NCBI GenBank assembly: GCA_022706175.1
Contig: JAKJDB010000027.1
Span: 1-13,015, forward strand
Reading direction: 5' to 3'
From: Candidatus Zhuqueibacterota bacterium
Lineage (GTDB): Bacteria > KSB1 > UBA2214
Length of the DNA stretch: 13,015 nucleotides
The notes under the pieces are model-generated. The model did not search any database. It had not been told where the DNA came from and saw only the letters and a program-made list of their open reading frames with translations. Shown in pieces: positions 1-7,127 of the stretch (position 1 is the stretch's first letter; every line of letters begins with the position of its first letter). Both the position numbers and the translations under genes were made by a program.

Positions 1-283
1 CAAACGTCGGCGGACACTCTGAAGCATCCAGTACGCCCAGCCGGCCGCTGGTTCCGGCGCCCACATAAAACAGCCGGCCGCCGCGTTTAAAGGCGTCGAC
101 GATCAGATCCACGGCTTGAGCGATATAGGGGATCTCTGCACCGACAATCTCGGCGACACGGCGATCCTCGTCATTGATCAGCTGCAGAATCCTCGCCACC
201 GGCAGGCTGTCGATATCCTTGGTAAGCGGGTTACATTGCTCTGTGGTCAGATCCTTGATCTCGTCAAACACTCTGTCTTTCAC
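1..283 (-). CDS. murQ: N-acetylmuramic acid 6-phosphate etherase, N-terminal part (runs off the window)
   Basis: MurQ cleaves the lactyl ether of MurNAc-6-phosphate, giving GlcNAc-6-phosphate and D-lactate, in cytoplasmic peptidoglycan recycling. Only the first 94 codons are present. Seen: a TEQ-NP motif near residues 14-19, the stretch [11 protein letters not shown] (35-45), then the start of the SIS sugar-phosphate domain, [16 protein letters not shown] (68-83), and DASECPPTF (86-94). Glu89 in ASEC aligns with the catalytic Glu83 of E. coli MurQ. The start is GTG at 283-281: an in-frame stop lies just upstream, and a strong ribosome-binding site (AAAGGAAGG, 289-297 on the minus strand) sits 5 nt before it. 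The gene overlaps the 3' end of rsmG by 20 nt, so its ribosome-binding site lies inside rsmG and coupled translation is likely. Family assignment is firm; the C-terminal half cannot be judged. Confidence 0.93.
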   Translation of the reverse strand, partial: MKDRVFDEIKDLTTEQCNPLTKDIDSLPVARILQLINDEDRRVAEIVGAEIPYIAQAVDLIVDAFKRGGRLFYVGAGTSGRLGVLDASECPPTF

Positions 284-908
284 TTGATCCTTCCTTTCTC
301 AGGAGCAGCAAACGGCTGGCAGAGATCGTATGCAGCATAGGGATCGATTGTATCGTTGCGCCGGCGAGCGGCTCGATCTCCTCCTGCAAACCCTTTTGCG
401 TAACCAGAACGCCCTGCGGCCGCAGCAAGGGCTGCGCCCATTGCCACAGCTCCACCAACCCAGCTACGGCGCGTGCGGTCACCAGCTCGAAAAAACCCGG
501 CATGCTGCTCTTCAGCTCCTCCACCCGCTGGCACAGCACCTGAGCTTTCACCAACCCCAACTGCTCCGCCGCCTCACGCAAAAACAGCGTTCGTTGCCGC
601 CGCGAATCCAGCAGCGTCACTTGTACATCAGGACGCAAGAGCGCCAGAACCACCCCGGGGAAACCGGCGCCACTGCCCACATCGAGAACCCGGACTCCAG
701 CCAGTAAGCCCGGAACCCGGCTGAAATTCCACGAATCAGCCACGTGTTTGGCGACGATCCGGTTGAGATCGTTTTTCGACACCAAATTGCAGCGGCTGGT
801 CCACCGCTCAACCAGCTCAACGTAGCGGCGCAGGCCGTCCCCTTGCTCGCCGGACAAGCCGACCTCGGCGCATAAATGGAGCAACGCTGCTTTATTTTCA
901 CTGTGCAT
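264..908 (-). CDS. rsmG: 16S rRNA (guanine-527-N7)-methyltransferase RsmG (GidB)
   Basis: RsmG methylates N7 of G527 (E. coli numbering) in the 530 loop of 16S rRNA using S-adenosylmethionine; loss in other bacteria gives low-level streptomycin resistance. The 214-residue protein has normal family length. Seen: the Rossmann SAM-binding loop [12 protein letters not shown] (74-85), the following acidic strand end [12 protein letters not shown] (99-110), QRVEEL (127-132) and TARAVAGL (144-151), all characteristic of RsmG. The start is ATG at 908-906, preceded by only a weak GAGAG-type ribosome-binding site. It lies downstream of mnmG, the classic gidA-gidB order, separated by 108 nt that hold two parS-type palindromes. 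The stop overlaps the start of murQ. No key motif is missing. Confidence 0.96.
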   Translation of the reverse strand: MHSENKAALLHLCAEVGLSGEQGDGLRRYVELVERWTSRCNLVSKNDLNRIVAKHVADSWNFSRVPGLLAGVRVLDVGSGAGFPGVVLALLRPDVQVTLLDSRRQRTLFLREAAEQLGLVKAQVLCQRVEELKSSMPGFFELVTARAVAGLVELWQWAQPLLRPQGVLVTQKGLQEEIEPLAGATIQSIPMLHTISASRLLLLRKEGSSERQSV

Positions 909-943
909 GCGCTCTCGACCGTTTGTTTGAATAGATTAAAAAA

Positions 944-957
944 GTTCCACGTGGAAC
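944..957. other. parS: parS-type centromere site 1
   Basis: A perfect 14-bp palindrome, GTTCCACGTGGAAC. Extended to 16 bp (943-958) it differs from the common ParB site TGTTCCACGTGGAACA only at the first base. ParB clamps load at such sites near origins and recruit SMC/ParA for chromosome segregation. It sits between mnmG and rsmG, 58 bp centre to centre from site 2. It is flanked by six A on the left and seven T (959-965) on the right, so the same palindrome also resembles a bidirectional intrinsic terminator. ParB binding is inferred from the motif and the origin-proximal position. Confidence 0.8.
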
Positions 958-999
958 ATTTTTTTCGGCCACCCTGCAGCCATACGCTCCATTCCTGAT

Positions 1000-1017
1000 A
1001 TGTTCCACGTGGAACAT
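1000..1017. other. parS: parS-type centromere site 2
   Basis: A perfect 18-bp palindrome, ATGTTCCACGTGGAACAT, containing the full 16-bp consensus TGTTCCACGTGGAACA (1001-1016). Its last base is the first plus-strand base of the mnmG stop codon (1017-1019), so it abuts the gene. Two copies of a rare palindrome within 75 bp, about 6 kb from the DnaA-box region, is the usual layout of origin-proximal parS sites. I found no other copy in the window. Confidence 0.88.
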
Positions 1018-2906
1018 CAACTGCGCCGACCGCCGGTTTTTGTCAAAAAAACCATCAAAACGGCAATGTCCGAAGGAGCGACGCCAAGTATACGCGAAGC
1101 CTGGCCAAGGGTTCGCGGCCGGATCCGATTGAACTTGTCGCGGCTCTCCTTGGACAACGCCTTGAGTGAATCGTACTGCAGATCTTCCGGTATGGCGATC
1201 TGTTCCCATTGCTTCATGCGCAGCACCTGCTGCTGCTGCCGGTCTAAAAAACCCTGATATTTTATAGAGATTTCAACCTGCTCGCGGACCTGTCGCCAAA
1301 AAATACCGGCGCCGGCGGAATAAAGCTCCTCCGAATACAGCTCATCAAAATCGGTCAGTCTCACCTCCGGTCTTTTTAGCAATCGTGCCAGGCTTTCAAT
1401 CTCCTCCAGTTCAGCAGAGCCTTTAGCAGCAAGGATTCTATTAACAGCAGCCAGGGGCGGACGTGCGCTATGCAATTGCGCCAGAGTATCGTTGATGGCT
1501 ACTTGCTTTTTCTGAACCATTTGGTAGGCCTCTTCACTGATGAGACCAAACTGCCGGCCGTATTTCATTAGGCGTAAATCTGCGTTATCCTGGCGCAGGA
1601 GCAGGCGGTGCTCGGCCAAAGAGGTGAACATGCGGTATGGTTCTTCCAACTCCTTGGTGACCAGATCGTCGATCAAAACGCCGATATACGCTTCATCTCT
1701 GCGCAGAATAAACGGCGGCTGCCGGCGAATTTTAAGAACCGCATTGATCCCGGCCATCAGACCCTGCGCTGCCGCCTCTTCATAGCCTGAGGTGCCATTG
1801 ATCTGTCCGGCAAAATATAAACCAGGAATAAACTTGCTCTCCAAAGTGGCATGCAGTTGAATAGGAGGAAAGTAGTCGTACTCGATGGCATAGGCCAAGC
1901 GGGTGATTTGGCACTCCTGCAATCCGGGAATCGTTCGAATGGCCGCCTGCTGAATCTCCTCCGGCAGGCTGGAGGAAAAACCGTTGACATAGTATTCGTA
2001 GGTGTCTCTGCCCTCCGGCTCGAGAAAAATCTGATGACCTTCGCGGTCGCCGAAACGATATATCTTGTCCTCTATGGAGGGACAGTAGCGTGGTCCAACC
2101 CCTTTGATGACTCCGGCGTATAGTGGTGAGCGGGAAAAACCGCTGCGCAGGATTTCGTGCGTCGCTGGTGTGGTCCTGGTTAGATAGCAGGCCAACTGAT
2201 CACAGATCACCCGCTCATGCTTGTGGGAAAAAGGAACCGGCTCCTCGTCACCGCGCTGCACTATCATGGCGTCAAAATTCACGGTTCTGCCATCGATGCG
2301 TGGCGGTGTGCCTGTTTTTAATCGTCGAACGACGACACCCTGCGCGGCCAGCCATTCAGACAACCCGTGCGCGGCAAGCTCCCCAGCCCTGCCACCGGGA
2401 AAATGGACCATACCGATATGGATCAAACCATTGAGAAAGGTTCCGGAACAGACGATCACCTCCTGGCTGTGCAACTGGGTGCCGATCTCGGTCACCACGC
2501 CGGCGGCCCGGCCCTGATCGAACAGAATACCGGTGATATGCAATTGACGAAGGGACAGGTTTGGCTGATTTTCAATACTTCGGCGCATACGTTGGCTGTA
2601 GCCGAGACGGTCGTTCTGTGTGCGCAGAGACCACACCGCCGGGCCTTTGGAGCGATTCAACATGCGGAATTGAAGCGCGGTCTCGTCCGCCACCACTCCC
2701 ATCTCGCCGCCGAGACTGTCGATCTCTTTCACCAGATGGCCCTTGGCCAAGCCACCGATGGCGGGATTGCAGGACATCTGGCCGATAGTGAAAAGATTAA
2801 GCGTGGTCAACAGGGTGCGGGCGCCCATGCGGGCACAGGCCAGCGCAGCCTCACAGCCGGCGTGGCCGGCGCCGACGACGATGACGTCGAATGATTCTTC
2901 ATTCAT
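1017..2906 (-). CDS. mnmG: tRNA uridine-5-carboxymethylaminomethyl modification enzyme MnmG (GidA)
   Basis: MnmG is the FAD-dependent partner of MnmE. Together they install the (carboxymethyl)aminomethyl group on wobble U34 of tRNAs reading split codon boxes, using methylene-tetrahydrofolate, glycine or ammonium, GTP, FAD and NADH. The 629 residues match the long bacterial MnmG type. Seen: the N-terminal dinucleotide loop VVGAGHAGCE (10-19), SCNPAIGGLAKGHLVKE (45-61) with the conserved Cys46, GPRYCPSIEDK (271-281) with the second conserved Cys275, and the second FAD signature GLYFAGQINGTSGYEEAAA (362-380). The C-terminus has the tRNA/MnmE-binding helical region with LGQASRILGV. The ATG at 2906 begins 2 nt after the mnmE stop with no clear ribosome-binding site, suggesting translational coupling. 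The variant GPAVWSLRTQNDR (88-100) resembles Bacteroidetes-type sequences. Confidence 0.97.
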   Translation of the reverse strand: MNEESFDVIVVGAGHAGCEAALACARMGARTLLTTLNLFTIGQMSCNPAIGGLAKGHLVKEIDSLGGEMGVVADETALQFRMLNRSKGPAVWSLRTQNDRLGYSQRMRRSIENQPNLSLRQLHITGILFDQGRAAGVVTEIGTQLHSQEVIVCSGTFLNGLIHIGMVHFPGGRAGELAAHGLSEWLAAQGVVVRRLKTGTPPRIDGRTVNFDAMIVQRGDEEPVPFSHKHERVICDQLACYLTRTTPATHEILRSGFSRSPLYAGVIKGVGPRYCPSIEDKIYRFGDREGHQIFLEPEGRDTYEYYVNGFSSSLPEEIQQAAIRTIPGLQECQITRLAYAIEYDYFPPIQLHATLESKFIPGLYFAGQINGTSGYEEAAAQGLMAGINAVLKIRRQPPFILRRDEAYIGVLIDDLVTKELEEPYRMFTSLAEHRLLLRQDNADLRLMKYGRQFGLISEEAYQMVQKKQVAINDTLAQLHSARPPLAAVNRILAAKGSAELEEIESLARLLKRPEVRLTDFDELYSEELYSAGAGIFWRQVREQVEISIKYQGFLDRQQQQVLRMKQWEQIAIPEDLQYDSLKALSKESRDKFNRIRPRTLGQASRILGVAPSDIAVLMVFLTKTGGRRS

Positions 2907-2908
2907 AA

Positions 2909-4288
2909 TTATTTACCGATACAAAAACGGGAAAAGATGTCCTGAAGCACCTCTTGAGTGGTCACATGCCCGGTGATCTCTCCCAGCGCATCTTGGGCTG
3001 CGGTCAAGTCCGGAAGCAGAAATTCCGCGCTGTACTTTTGCTGCAGAGAAAGCATCGCCTGGCGCAGGGCTTTCCGGCCGGCAAGAAGACTCTGCTGATG
3101 ACGGATTTTGTCGATGATCACTTCCTGTCCAGGGACGGCATGACCGCGCATCTGGTCGATGAGCGCCTTCTCTAATTGTTCGAAACCTTCGCCGGTCTTG
3201 CAGGAAAGCGCGATGTTTTGACCGGGCAACGGCGAAAAAGAACTGATTGAAAAAGCTGGCTTGTCTTTTTTATTGATAATCCGCATCAATGGTTTAGCCA
3301 AAGCCTGACAATCGCGCAGCAGCTGCTGGTCCTCCTCCTCTTCCGCCTGACTTCCATCGACCATATACACCAGCAGATCCGCATCAGCCATAGACCTTCG
3401 CGTTCTCTCCATGCCCATCTGCTCCACAGGATCGTTGCTGCAACGCAGACCGGCTGTATCGATGATACGAAACAGATAGCCGTTGATGGATATCATTTCC
3501 TCCAGTGTATCCCGCGTGGTGCCTGGATATTCGGAAACAAGCGCGCGATCCCTTTTCAGCAGACGGTTCAACAGGCTGGATTTGCCCACATTGGTTTTAC
3601 CCACAATCGCCACCAGCAGCCCTTCGCGTACCAGGCGGCCGTATTCAAAAGAAGAGATCAGCGCAGTGATCTGCGCATCAATGTTTTGCAGCAGCTGCAC
3701 CAGCTCGGAACGATGAAGAAACTGTTCCTCCTCGTCGAAATCAAGCTCCAGAATTAAAAGCGATTGGGCGTCGATAAGTTGCTGTCGAAGCGTTTGAACA
3801 TATCGGGAAAGGTCACCACCCAAGTGGGCGAGGGCTTGACCGAGGTTTTTCGGCGTGTTGGATTGAATCATATCCGCCACCGCCTCGGCCTGAATCAGAT
3901 CCATTTTTCCGTTTAAAAAAGCTCGCAGGGTAAACTCACCCGGCTCTGCCAGGCGCCCGCTGCCGGTCGACAACAACGCCTGCAGGATTTGATCGACGAT
4001 AAATAGACTGCCATGGCAGGAAAGTTCGACCACGTCCTCACCGGTATACGAGGCGGGCGCGGGATATTTGGTAAGAATCACCTGATCCAACCATTCCCCT
4101 GTGCGGGTAAAAAAATTGGCCAGCGTCGCCTTTCGGGCCGGGGCAGCGGACAAAACCGGGCTACCGCCCAGATGCTGTTCAACCAAGGACACGGCCTGCT
4201 TGCCGCTGAGGCGAATCACCGCCAATGCGGAATGGGTCTTGCCGCTGGCCAGGGCGATGATCGTGTCGGTTAATGAATAATTGTTCAT
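2909..4288 (-). CDS. mnmE: tRNA modification GTPase MnmE (TrmE)
   Basis: MnmE is a dimerising GTPase that works with MnmG in U34 modification. The 459-residue protein shows all three domains. The N-terminal folate-binding domain carries YTGEDVVELSCHGS (81-94). A helical domain is interrupted by the G domain: G1 GKTNVGKS (230-237), G2 TTRD (257-260), G3 DTAG (277-280), G4 NKKD (339-342) and SCKT (362-365). Glu289 in DPVEQMG aligns with the catalytic Glu282 of E. coli MnmE. The protein ends in FCIGK, the invariant C-terminal motif with its functional Cys. The start is ATG at 4288, with at best a weak GAG ribosome-binding site. A terminator-like hairpin ends only 17 nt upstream of this start, so expression probably depends on read-through or on a promoter inside yidC. 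mnmG follows after 2 nt. Confidence 0.97.
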   Translation of the reverse strand: MNNYSLTDTIIALASGKTHSALAVIRLSGKQAVSLVEQHLGGSPVLSAAPARKATLANFFTRTGEWLDQVILTKYPAPASYTGEDVVELSCHGSLFIVDQILQALLSTGSGRLAEPGEFTLRAFLNGKMDLIQAEAVADMIQSNTPKNLGQALAHLGGDLSRYVQTLRQQLIDAQSLLILELDFDEEEQFLHRSELVQLLQNIDAQITALISSFEYGRLVREGLLVAIVGKTNVGKSSLLNRLLKRDRALVSEYPGTTRDTLEEMISINGYLFRIIDTAGLRCSNDPVEQMGMERTRRSMADADLLVYMVDGSQAEEEEDQQLLRDCQALAKPLMRIINKKDKPAFSISSFSPLPGQNIALSCKTGEGFEQLEKALIDQMRGHAVPGQEVIIDKIRHQQSLLAGRKALRQAMLSLQQKYSAEFLLPDLTAAQDALGEITGHVTTQEVLQDIFSRFCIGK

Positions 4289-4305
4289 TTTTCTCGCTGA
4301 CCGCT

Positions 4306-4333
4306 AAAAAGAAAGCCCCACAGAAAGCGGGGC
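4306..4333 (-). terminator. Intrinsic terminator or attenuator between yidC and mnmE
   Basis: On the minus strand GCCCC (4333-4329), a 9-nt loop and GGGGC (4319-4315) form a 5-bp GC stem, followed directly by TTTCTTTTT (4314-4306). That is the arrangement of a Rho-independent terminator for yidC transcripts. The stem is short, so partial read-through into mnmE is plausible. Confidence 0.65.
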
Positions 4334-4364
4334 GTTTGATTAAAAAGGCTGGCGGTCTCCTGCT

Positions 4365-5912
4365 TCAGGCCGGCGTGAGATATTTCTGCTGGAGGATCGT
4401 CAGAATATTGAAAATGGTGTAATAAAGATTCAAACCGGATGGGAAGGAGTAGAACATGAATATCATCAATGCCGGCATCATATAGATCATGGCTTTTTGT
4501 TTGGGGTCGGTCATCGTCATCTTTTGCTGGAGAATCATGGTGACGCCCATAAGGATCGGCAGAAGGTTGATCGGAATTCCAGCAACGACCCCAATCGTAT
4601 CCGGCGAGGAAAGGTCAGAGATCCAGCCGGCAAATCCCTGCTGCCTCAGTTCGATCGTTGAGCGAAAAACATTAAAAAGCGCAATAAAAATAGGTATTTG
4701 TATCAAGACCGGAAAGCAGCCGCTCATGGGGTTGATGCCCTGTTCCTTGTACAGCTTCATGGTCTCCTTATTGAGCCTCTGTGGATCATTGCCGTATTTC
4801 TCTTTGAGTTCATTCATCAAGGGTTGCAGCGTCTGCATCTTTTTCATCGATGCGGTGCTCTTGTTGGTCAGCGGAGTGGTGAGGATTTTAAGCAGCAGAG
4901 AGAAAAGGATAAGCACCAGACCATAATTGCTTATGTATTTATGGATTTGTTTAAAGGTCCACAGGATGGCTACGCTGATGGGCTGAATGAACTTCCAACC
5001 GAAATCCATCGTATTTTCCAGCCCAACCTGATACGTTTTCAGAATATCATCATCCAGAGGTCCTAAATACAAGCGAAAATCTTCTTGATAATCTTTTTTA
5101 GTATAGGGCATGGTCAGGCTGATGGTGAACTTTTTCCACCTTGCTTTGATGTCCTGCGGAGTGGGGACCTCCCAGCCCTTGGACTGGACGTACATACCTT
5201 TTGACTGCTGGGGAATCAACGCCATGAGGAAATATTTGGTGCGCAGCGCGATCCAATCGATGGAACCGGTCTCTTTGATCATCTGTCCATTGGCTTTGCC
5301 ATTTTTGCTGTACTCCCCGGCTGCGGCCACTATCGTTTTGGCATAACTCATATCCTCACTGACCCGTTTTTCAGTGATATTGAGGCCAGAGGGCAGAGAA
5401 AGGCTATAAGCCTTGTCGGCGATGATCTGCTCCATATTTTGCAGGCCGATTTTTACCTGAACATGATAGGCGTTAGGGAGAAATCCAAACTCTTTAATGA
5501 TCTTTTGCGTCGGACCAAAAGGAAGTTCAAAGCGAAGAATTTTTCTTTCGCTGCGAGCGTCGATGAACGAATCCGCGGAGCAGGCGAACGGATAGTTGGC
5601 TGTGGCGGTGGAATCCCCTTCATGGGTGATAAAAGAAAGGGCCAGGTTTCCCTGCAATGGATCTGCCACCATCTGTACGGCGTCTCCATGGCCGGTGGTA
5701 TATTTTTTCAAGGTCCAGCTGGTCAGCAGCGCGCCTCGACTGCTGAAGGTCGCTCGATAGAGTTCGGTCTCAACGGTGATGATCCTCTCTTTGATCGTAT
5801 CTGCAGCCGTAGCGGCATTGGCGGAGTAAGCCATAGGTTCTTTGTTATCAAACGGTTGGGCCTTTGGAGCAGCAGGGGCTAAACGCAGCGAGTCCTGCAA
5901 AGCGTTACGCAT
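4365..5912 (-). CDS. yidC: Membrane protein insertase YidC (first in-frame ATG; coding frame extends upstream)
   Basis: YidC inserts and folds inner-membrane proteins, alone or with SecYEG. From the first in-frame ATG it has 515 residues: a periplasmic P1-type beta domain (about 40-290), then the conserved insertase core. The core has membrane segments around 305-325, 328-348, 397-415, 443-463 and 475-505, plus a cytoplasmic hairpin (about 350-392) with [10 protein letters not shown]. Motifs [16 protein letters not shown] (394-409) and FPSGLNLYY (490-498) are typical. Lys342 occupies the place of the groove Arg366 of E. coli YidC, a substitution I recall from Bacteroidetes-type proteins. The ATG at 5912 has an AGGA 4 nt upstream. 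However, the same frame stays open to 6011 and encodes the expected first membrane anchor, so the true protein probably starts earlier. A terminator follows at 4306-4333. Confidence 0.92.
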   Translation of the reverse strand: MRNALQDSLRLAPAAPKAQPFDNKEPMAYSANAATAADTIKERIITVETELYRATFSSRGALLTSWTLKKYTTGHGDAVQMVADPLQGNLALSFITHEGDSTATANYPFACSADSFIDARSERKILRFELPFGPTQKIIKEFGFLPNAYHVQVKIGLQNMEQIIADKAYSLSLPSGLNITEKRVSEDMSYAKTIVAAAGEYSKNGKANGQMIKETGSIDWIALRTKYFLMALIPQQSKGMYVQSKGWEVPTPQDIKARWKKFTISLTMPYTKKDYQEDFRLYLGPLDDDILKTYQVGLENTMDFGWKFIQPISVAILWTFKQIHKYISNYGLVLILFSLLLKILTTPLTNKSTASMKKMQTLQPLMNELKEKYGNDPQRLNKETMKLYKEQGINPMSGCFPVLIQIPIFIALFNVFRSTIELRQQGFAGWISDLSSPDTIGVVAGIPINLLPILMGVTMILQQKMTMTDPKQKAMIYMMPALMIFMFYSFPSGLNLYYTIFNILTILQQKYLTPA

Positions 5913-6247
5913 TTGTTCCTGTTGATAGACCTGGGGGAAGAAATACTTTTTATAGATAGGCGTCTGGACAAGGAGAAAAACCAGGCCGATGAGAAGAAAA
6001 GCCAGACAGGATCATAACCGCCTGGAAAAAAGGGGTTGCATTTAACAAGGCGGAGGATGGATTTGCCGCCCCCTTTGATCAGGCCATATTTAGTAATCGC
6101 CTGAACCGCATATTCGGAACAAGTGGGAATGTGTCGACAAGCAGCGGGCAGTACGGGCGAAATGAATTTTTTGTAACCGCTCAACCCAAGAAGGACCGCC
6201 TTGAGCAGTACGGCGTGGATCACAAGCACTATCTTTCTCATCGGCAT
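5879..6247 (-). CDS. yidD: Membrane protein insertion efficiency factor YidD, with abnormal C-terminal tail
   Basis: YidD is a small membrane-associated protein that helps YidC-dependent insertion. Seen: an amphipathic/hydrophobic start, [24 protein letters not shown] (24-47) with its conserved Cys pair, and [13 protein letters not shown] (69-81), the normal end of the family. Family members usually stop within a few residues of this motif (about 70-90 aa). Here the frame runs another 41 residues with no family-like sequence, across the region that encodes the YidC membrane anchor in a different frame. The start is ATG at 6247, giving a 10-nt overlap with rnpA. The third codon, ATG at 6241, would give an ATGA stop/start overlap and is equally plausible. 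The core identification is firm; the tail is probably read only because the natural stop is lost. Confidence 0.85.
   Translation of the reverse strand: MPMRKIVLVIHAVLLKAVLLGLSGYKKFISPVLPAACRHIPTCSEYAVQAITKYGLIKGGGKSILRLVKCNPFFPGGYDPVWLFFSSAWFFSLSRRLSIKSISSPRSINRNKCVTLCRTRCV
5913..6015 (-). other. yidC: Upstream coding extension of yidC (TM1) without a normal start codon
   Basis: Reading the yidC frame upstream of the ATG at 5912 gives [15 protein letters not shown], then [16 protein letters not shown]: the usual N-terminal membrane anchor of a diderm YidC followed by the start of the periplasmic linker. The frame is closed by TGA at 6014-6012. Between that stop and 5912 there is no ATG, GTG or TTG; the best in-frame candidate is CTG at 6005-6003. 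An ATG at 6015-6013 with an AGGCGG-like ribosome-binding site lies in another frame. Removing a single base shortly after it would join it to the anchor as [11 protein letters not shown]. The stretch also lies under the abnormally long tail of yidD. A small indel or deletion, real or an assembly error, is the simplest reading. Confidence 0.7.
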
Positions 6248-6579
6248 TCTGCTTCTGCAATTTTCTCGATTAAACGGTCAAAATCTCTCTTCAACGCTTG
6301 AAAAGAGATCTCTTTTGCGCTCTGTTTTACTATAATGACGAGCTGCGCTTTCAGAGAACAGAGCAGTTGGTTGGATCTGGCCAACTCCCGGCCCACTCTT
6401 TTCAGATAATTTCTCTGTACCGCTGATTTGCACTTTTTACTGGTAATGCCGACTTTTAGGGTTGGTGAAGATAACACAGAAATAAAAAGGCAAGCGCTGG
6501 AAAAATGTTTTCCTGATTGAATGATTCGGGAAAAGTCAGCGCTTTTTTTAACCAGGACGGTTTTTTTCAACCGACACAT
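6238..6579 (-). CDS. rnpA: Ribonuclease P protein component
   Basis: RnpA is the protein subunit of RNase P, which supports the catalytic RNA in trimming tRNA 5' leaders. The 113-residue basic protein has normal length. Seen: the N-terminal [26 protein letters not shown] (3-28) and the RNA-binding RNR-type helix around [19 protein letters not shown] (50-68), where QRNYLKR replaces the commoner RNRIKR. The start is ATG at 6579, 19 nt downstream of the rpmH stop, with AGGTG about 11 nt upstream as a possible ribosome-binding site. It overlaps yidD at its 3' end. The rpmH-rnpA-yidD-yidC order is one of the most conserved in bacteria and supports the call. Confidence 0.95.
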   Translation of the reverse strand: MCRLKKTVLVKKSADFSRIIQSGKHFSSACLFISVLSSPTLKVGITSKKCKSAVQRNYLKRVGRELARSNQLLCSLKAQLVIIVKQSAKEISFQALKRDFDRLIEKIAEAECR

Positions 6580-6598
6580 TGGCAGAGCACCTGGCGCG

Positions 6599-6742
6599 CT
6601 ATTTATCGCTTACCGTTAACCGTTTGCGACCTTTGGCCCGTCTGCTTTGCAGCACTGCTCGTCCTGATTTGCTCGCCATGCGGGCGCGAAAACCGTGTTT
6701 GTTCACTCGTTTCCGTTTGCTGGGTTGAAACGTTCTCTTCAT
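6599..6742 (-). CDS. rpmH: 50S ribosomal protein L34
   Basis: A 47-codon gene. The product begins [18 protein letters not shown] and continues [20 protein letters not shown], ending RKRLTVSDK. This is the full-length, very basic L34 signature ([27 protein letters not shown]). L34 is a small large-subunit protein lying in 23S rRNA. The start is ATG at 6742, with AAAGG about 8 nt upstream; the stop is TAG (6601-6599). It is the first gene of the leftward cluster, directly beside oriC, with a candidate promoter at 6777-6805. A longer plus-strand reading frame across the same bases is spurious. Confidence 0.97.
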   Translation of the reverse strand: MKRTFQPSKRKRVNKHGFRARMASKSGRAVLQSRRAKGRKRLTVSDK

Positions 6743-6776
6743 AGATTTTACCTTTCACAATTTGACGTAGAACATA

Positions 6777-6805
6777 AATTTAATGTTTTTTTGTATAAAA
6801 ATCAA
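6777..6805 (-). promoter_or_regulatory. Candidate sigma70-type promoter of rpmH
   Basis: On the minus strand, TTGATT (6805-6800) is separated by 17 nt from TAAATT (6782-6777). Transcription would start near 6770, leaving a leader of about 28 nt that contains the rpmH ribosome-binding site. The match is by eye to the -35/-10 consensus (5/6 and 4/6). Confidence 0.5.
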
Positions 6806-6878
6806 GAGCTTTATTTAATGTTCGGTCGGGGAAAATGGAGTTAAGGCAGAAAAAAGCAGCGCTTGTTCATTTTCATCA

Positions 6879-6906
6879 TTGACTTTGCTTGAACATTTAG
6901 TAAATT
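6879..6906 (+). promoter_or_regulatory. Candidate upstream promoter (P1) reading toward dnaA
   Basis: TTGACT (6879-6884) is followed, after 16 nt, by TAAATT (6901-6906). The start point would fall at about 6913, inside the palindrome at 6911-6922. Transcription from here would cross all left-side DnaA boxes. Motif match only. Confidence 0.35.
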
Positions 6907-6910
6907 AAAG

Positions 6911-6922
6911 CAGACTAGTCTG
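6911..6922. promoter_or_regulatory. 12-bp perfect palindrome, possible operator
   Basis: CAGACTAGTCTG is a perfect inverted repeat with no spacer, just downstream of a candidate -10 element and 13 bp before the first perfect DnaA box. It does not resemble a DnaA box or parS. The size and placement fit a dimeric repressor site, but the binding protein is unknown. Confidence 0.35.
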
Positions 6923-6935
6923 ATAAAGTGAAACA

Positions 6936-6944
6936 TGTGGATAA
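6936..6944 (-). promoter_or_regulatory. DnaA box, perfect consensus
   Basis: TGTGGATAA on the plus strand, that is TTATCCACA on the minus strand, identical to the E. coli-type consensus. It has the same orientation as the box at 7000-7008. Confidence 0.85.
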
Positions 6945-6999
6945 GTATTAAAGCCGGTAAATTCAAATACTCCAAGAAAGAACCAAGGATAATAAACAA

Positions 7000-7008
7000 T
7001 GTGGATAA
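7000..7008 (-). promoter_or_regulatory. DnaA box, perfect consensus
   Basis: TGTGGATAA on the plus strand (TTATCCACA on the minus), lying just before the AT-rich tract 7012-7071. A high-affinity anchor site is inferred from the exact match. Confidence 0.85.
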
Positions 7009-7098
7009 CTCTTTTTTTGAGATTAATAATATATTGTTTTTTTATTATTTATAATATTATTAACATTTTAACAACCTGTTGATAAGTGATGAAAATTG

Positions 7099-7127
7099 TT
7101 GACAAGTTAAAAAATAATCCATTTTAT
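7099..7127 (+). promoter_or_regulatory. Candidate dnaA promoter (P2), overlapping a DnaA-box-like site
   Basis: TTGACA (7099-7104, perfect -35) and TTTTAT (7122-7127, 4/6 -10) are separated by 17 nt. The expected start is near 7134, about 35 nt before dnaA. The -35 element lies within the DnaA-like 9-mer TGTTGACAA (7097-7105), and another box (7154-7162) lies in the leader. This fits autorepression by DnaA, as known in other bacteria. Confidence 0.5.

Noticed and set aside
898..1257. Open frames on both strands through the parS sites, with peptide MFHVEH
   Set aside because: MFHVEH is simply the translation of the parS palindrome. The frames run antisense or out of frame within mnmG and show no family features.
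4320..4350. Terminator acting on plus-strand transcription between mnmE and yidC
   Set aside because: On the plus strand the stem is followed by GTTTGATTAAAAA, not a T tract, and no plus-strand gene precedes it.
6517..6744. Plus-strand 75-codon frame across rpmH and rnpA
   Set aside because: It is the antisense of the L34 gene and the rnpA start, both clear on the minus strand.
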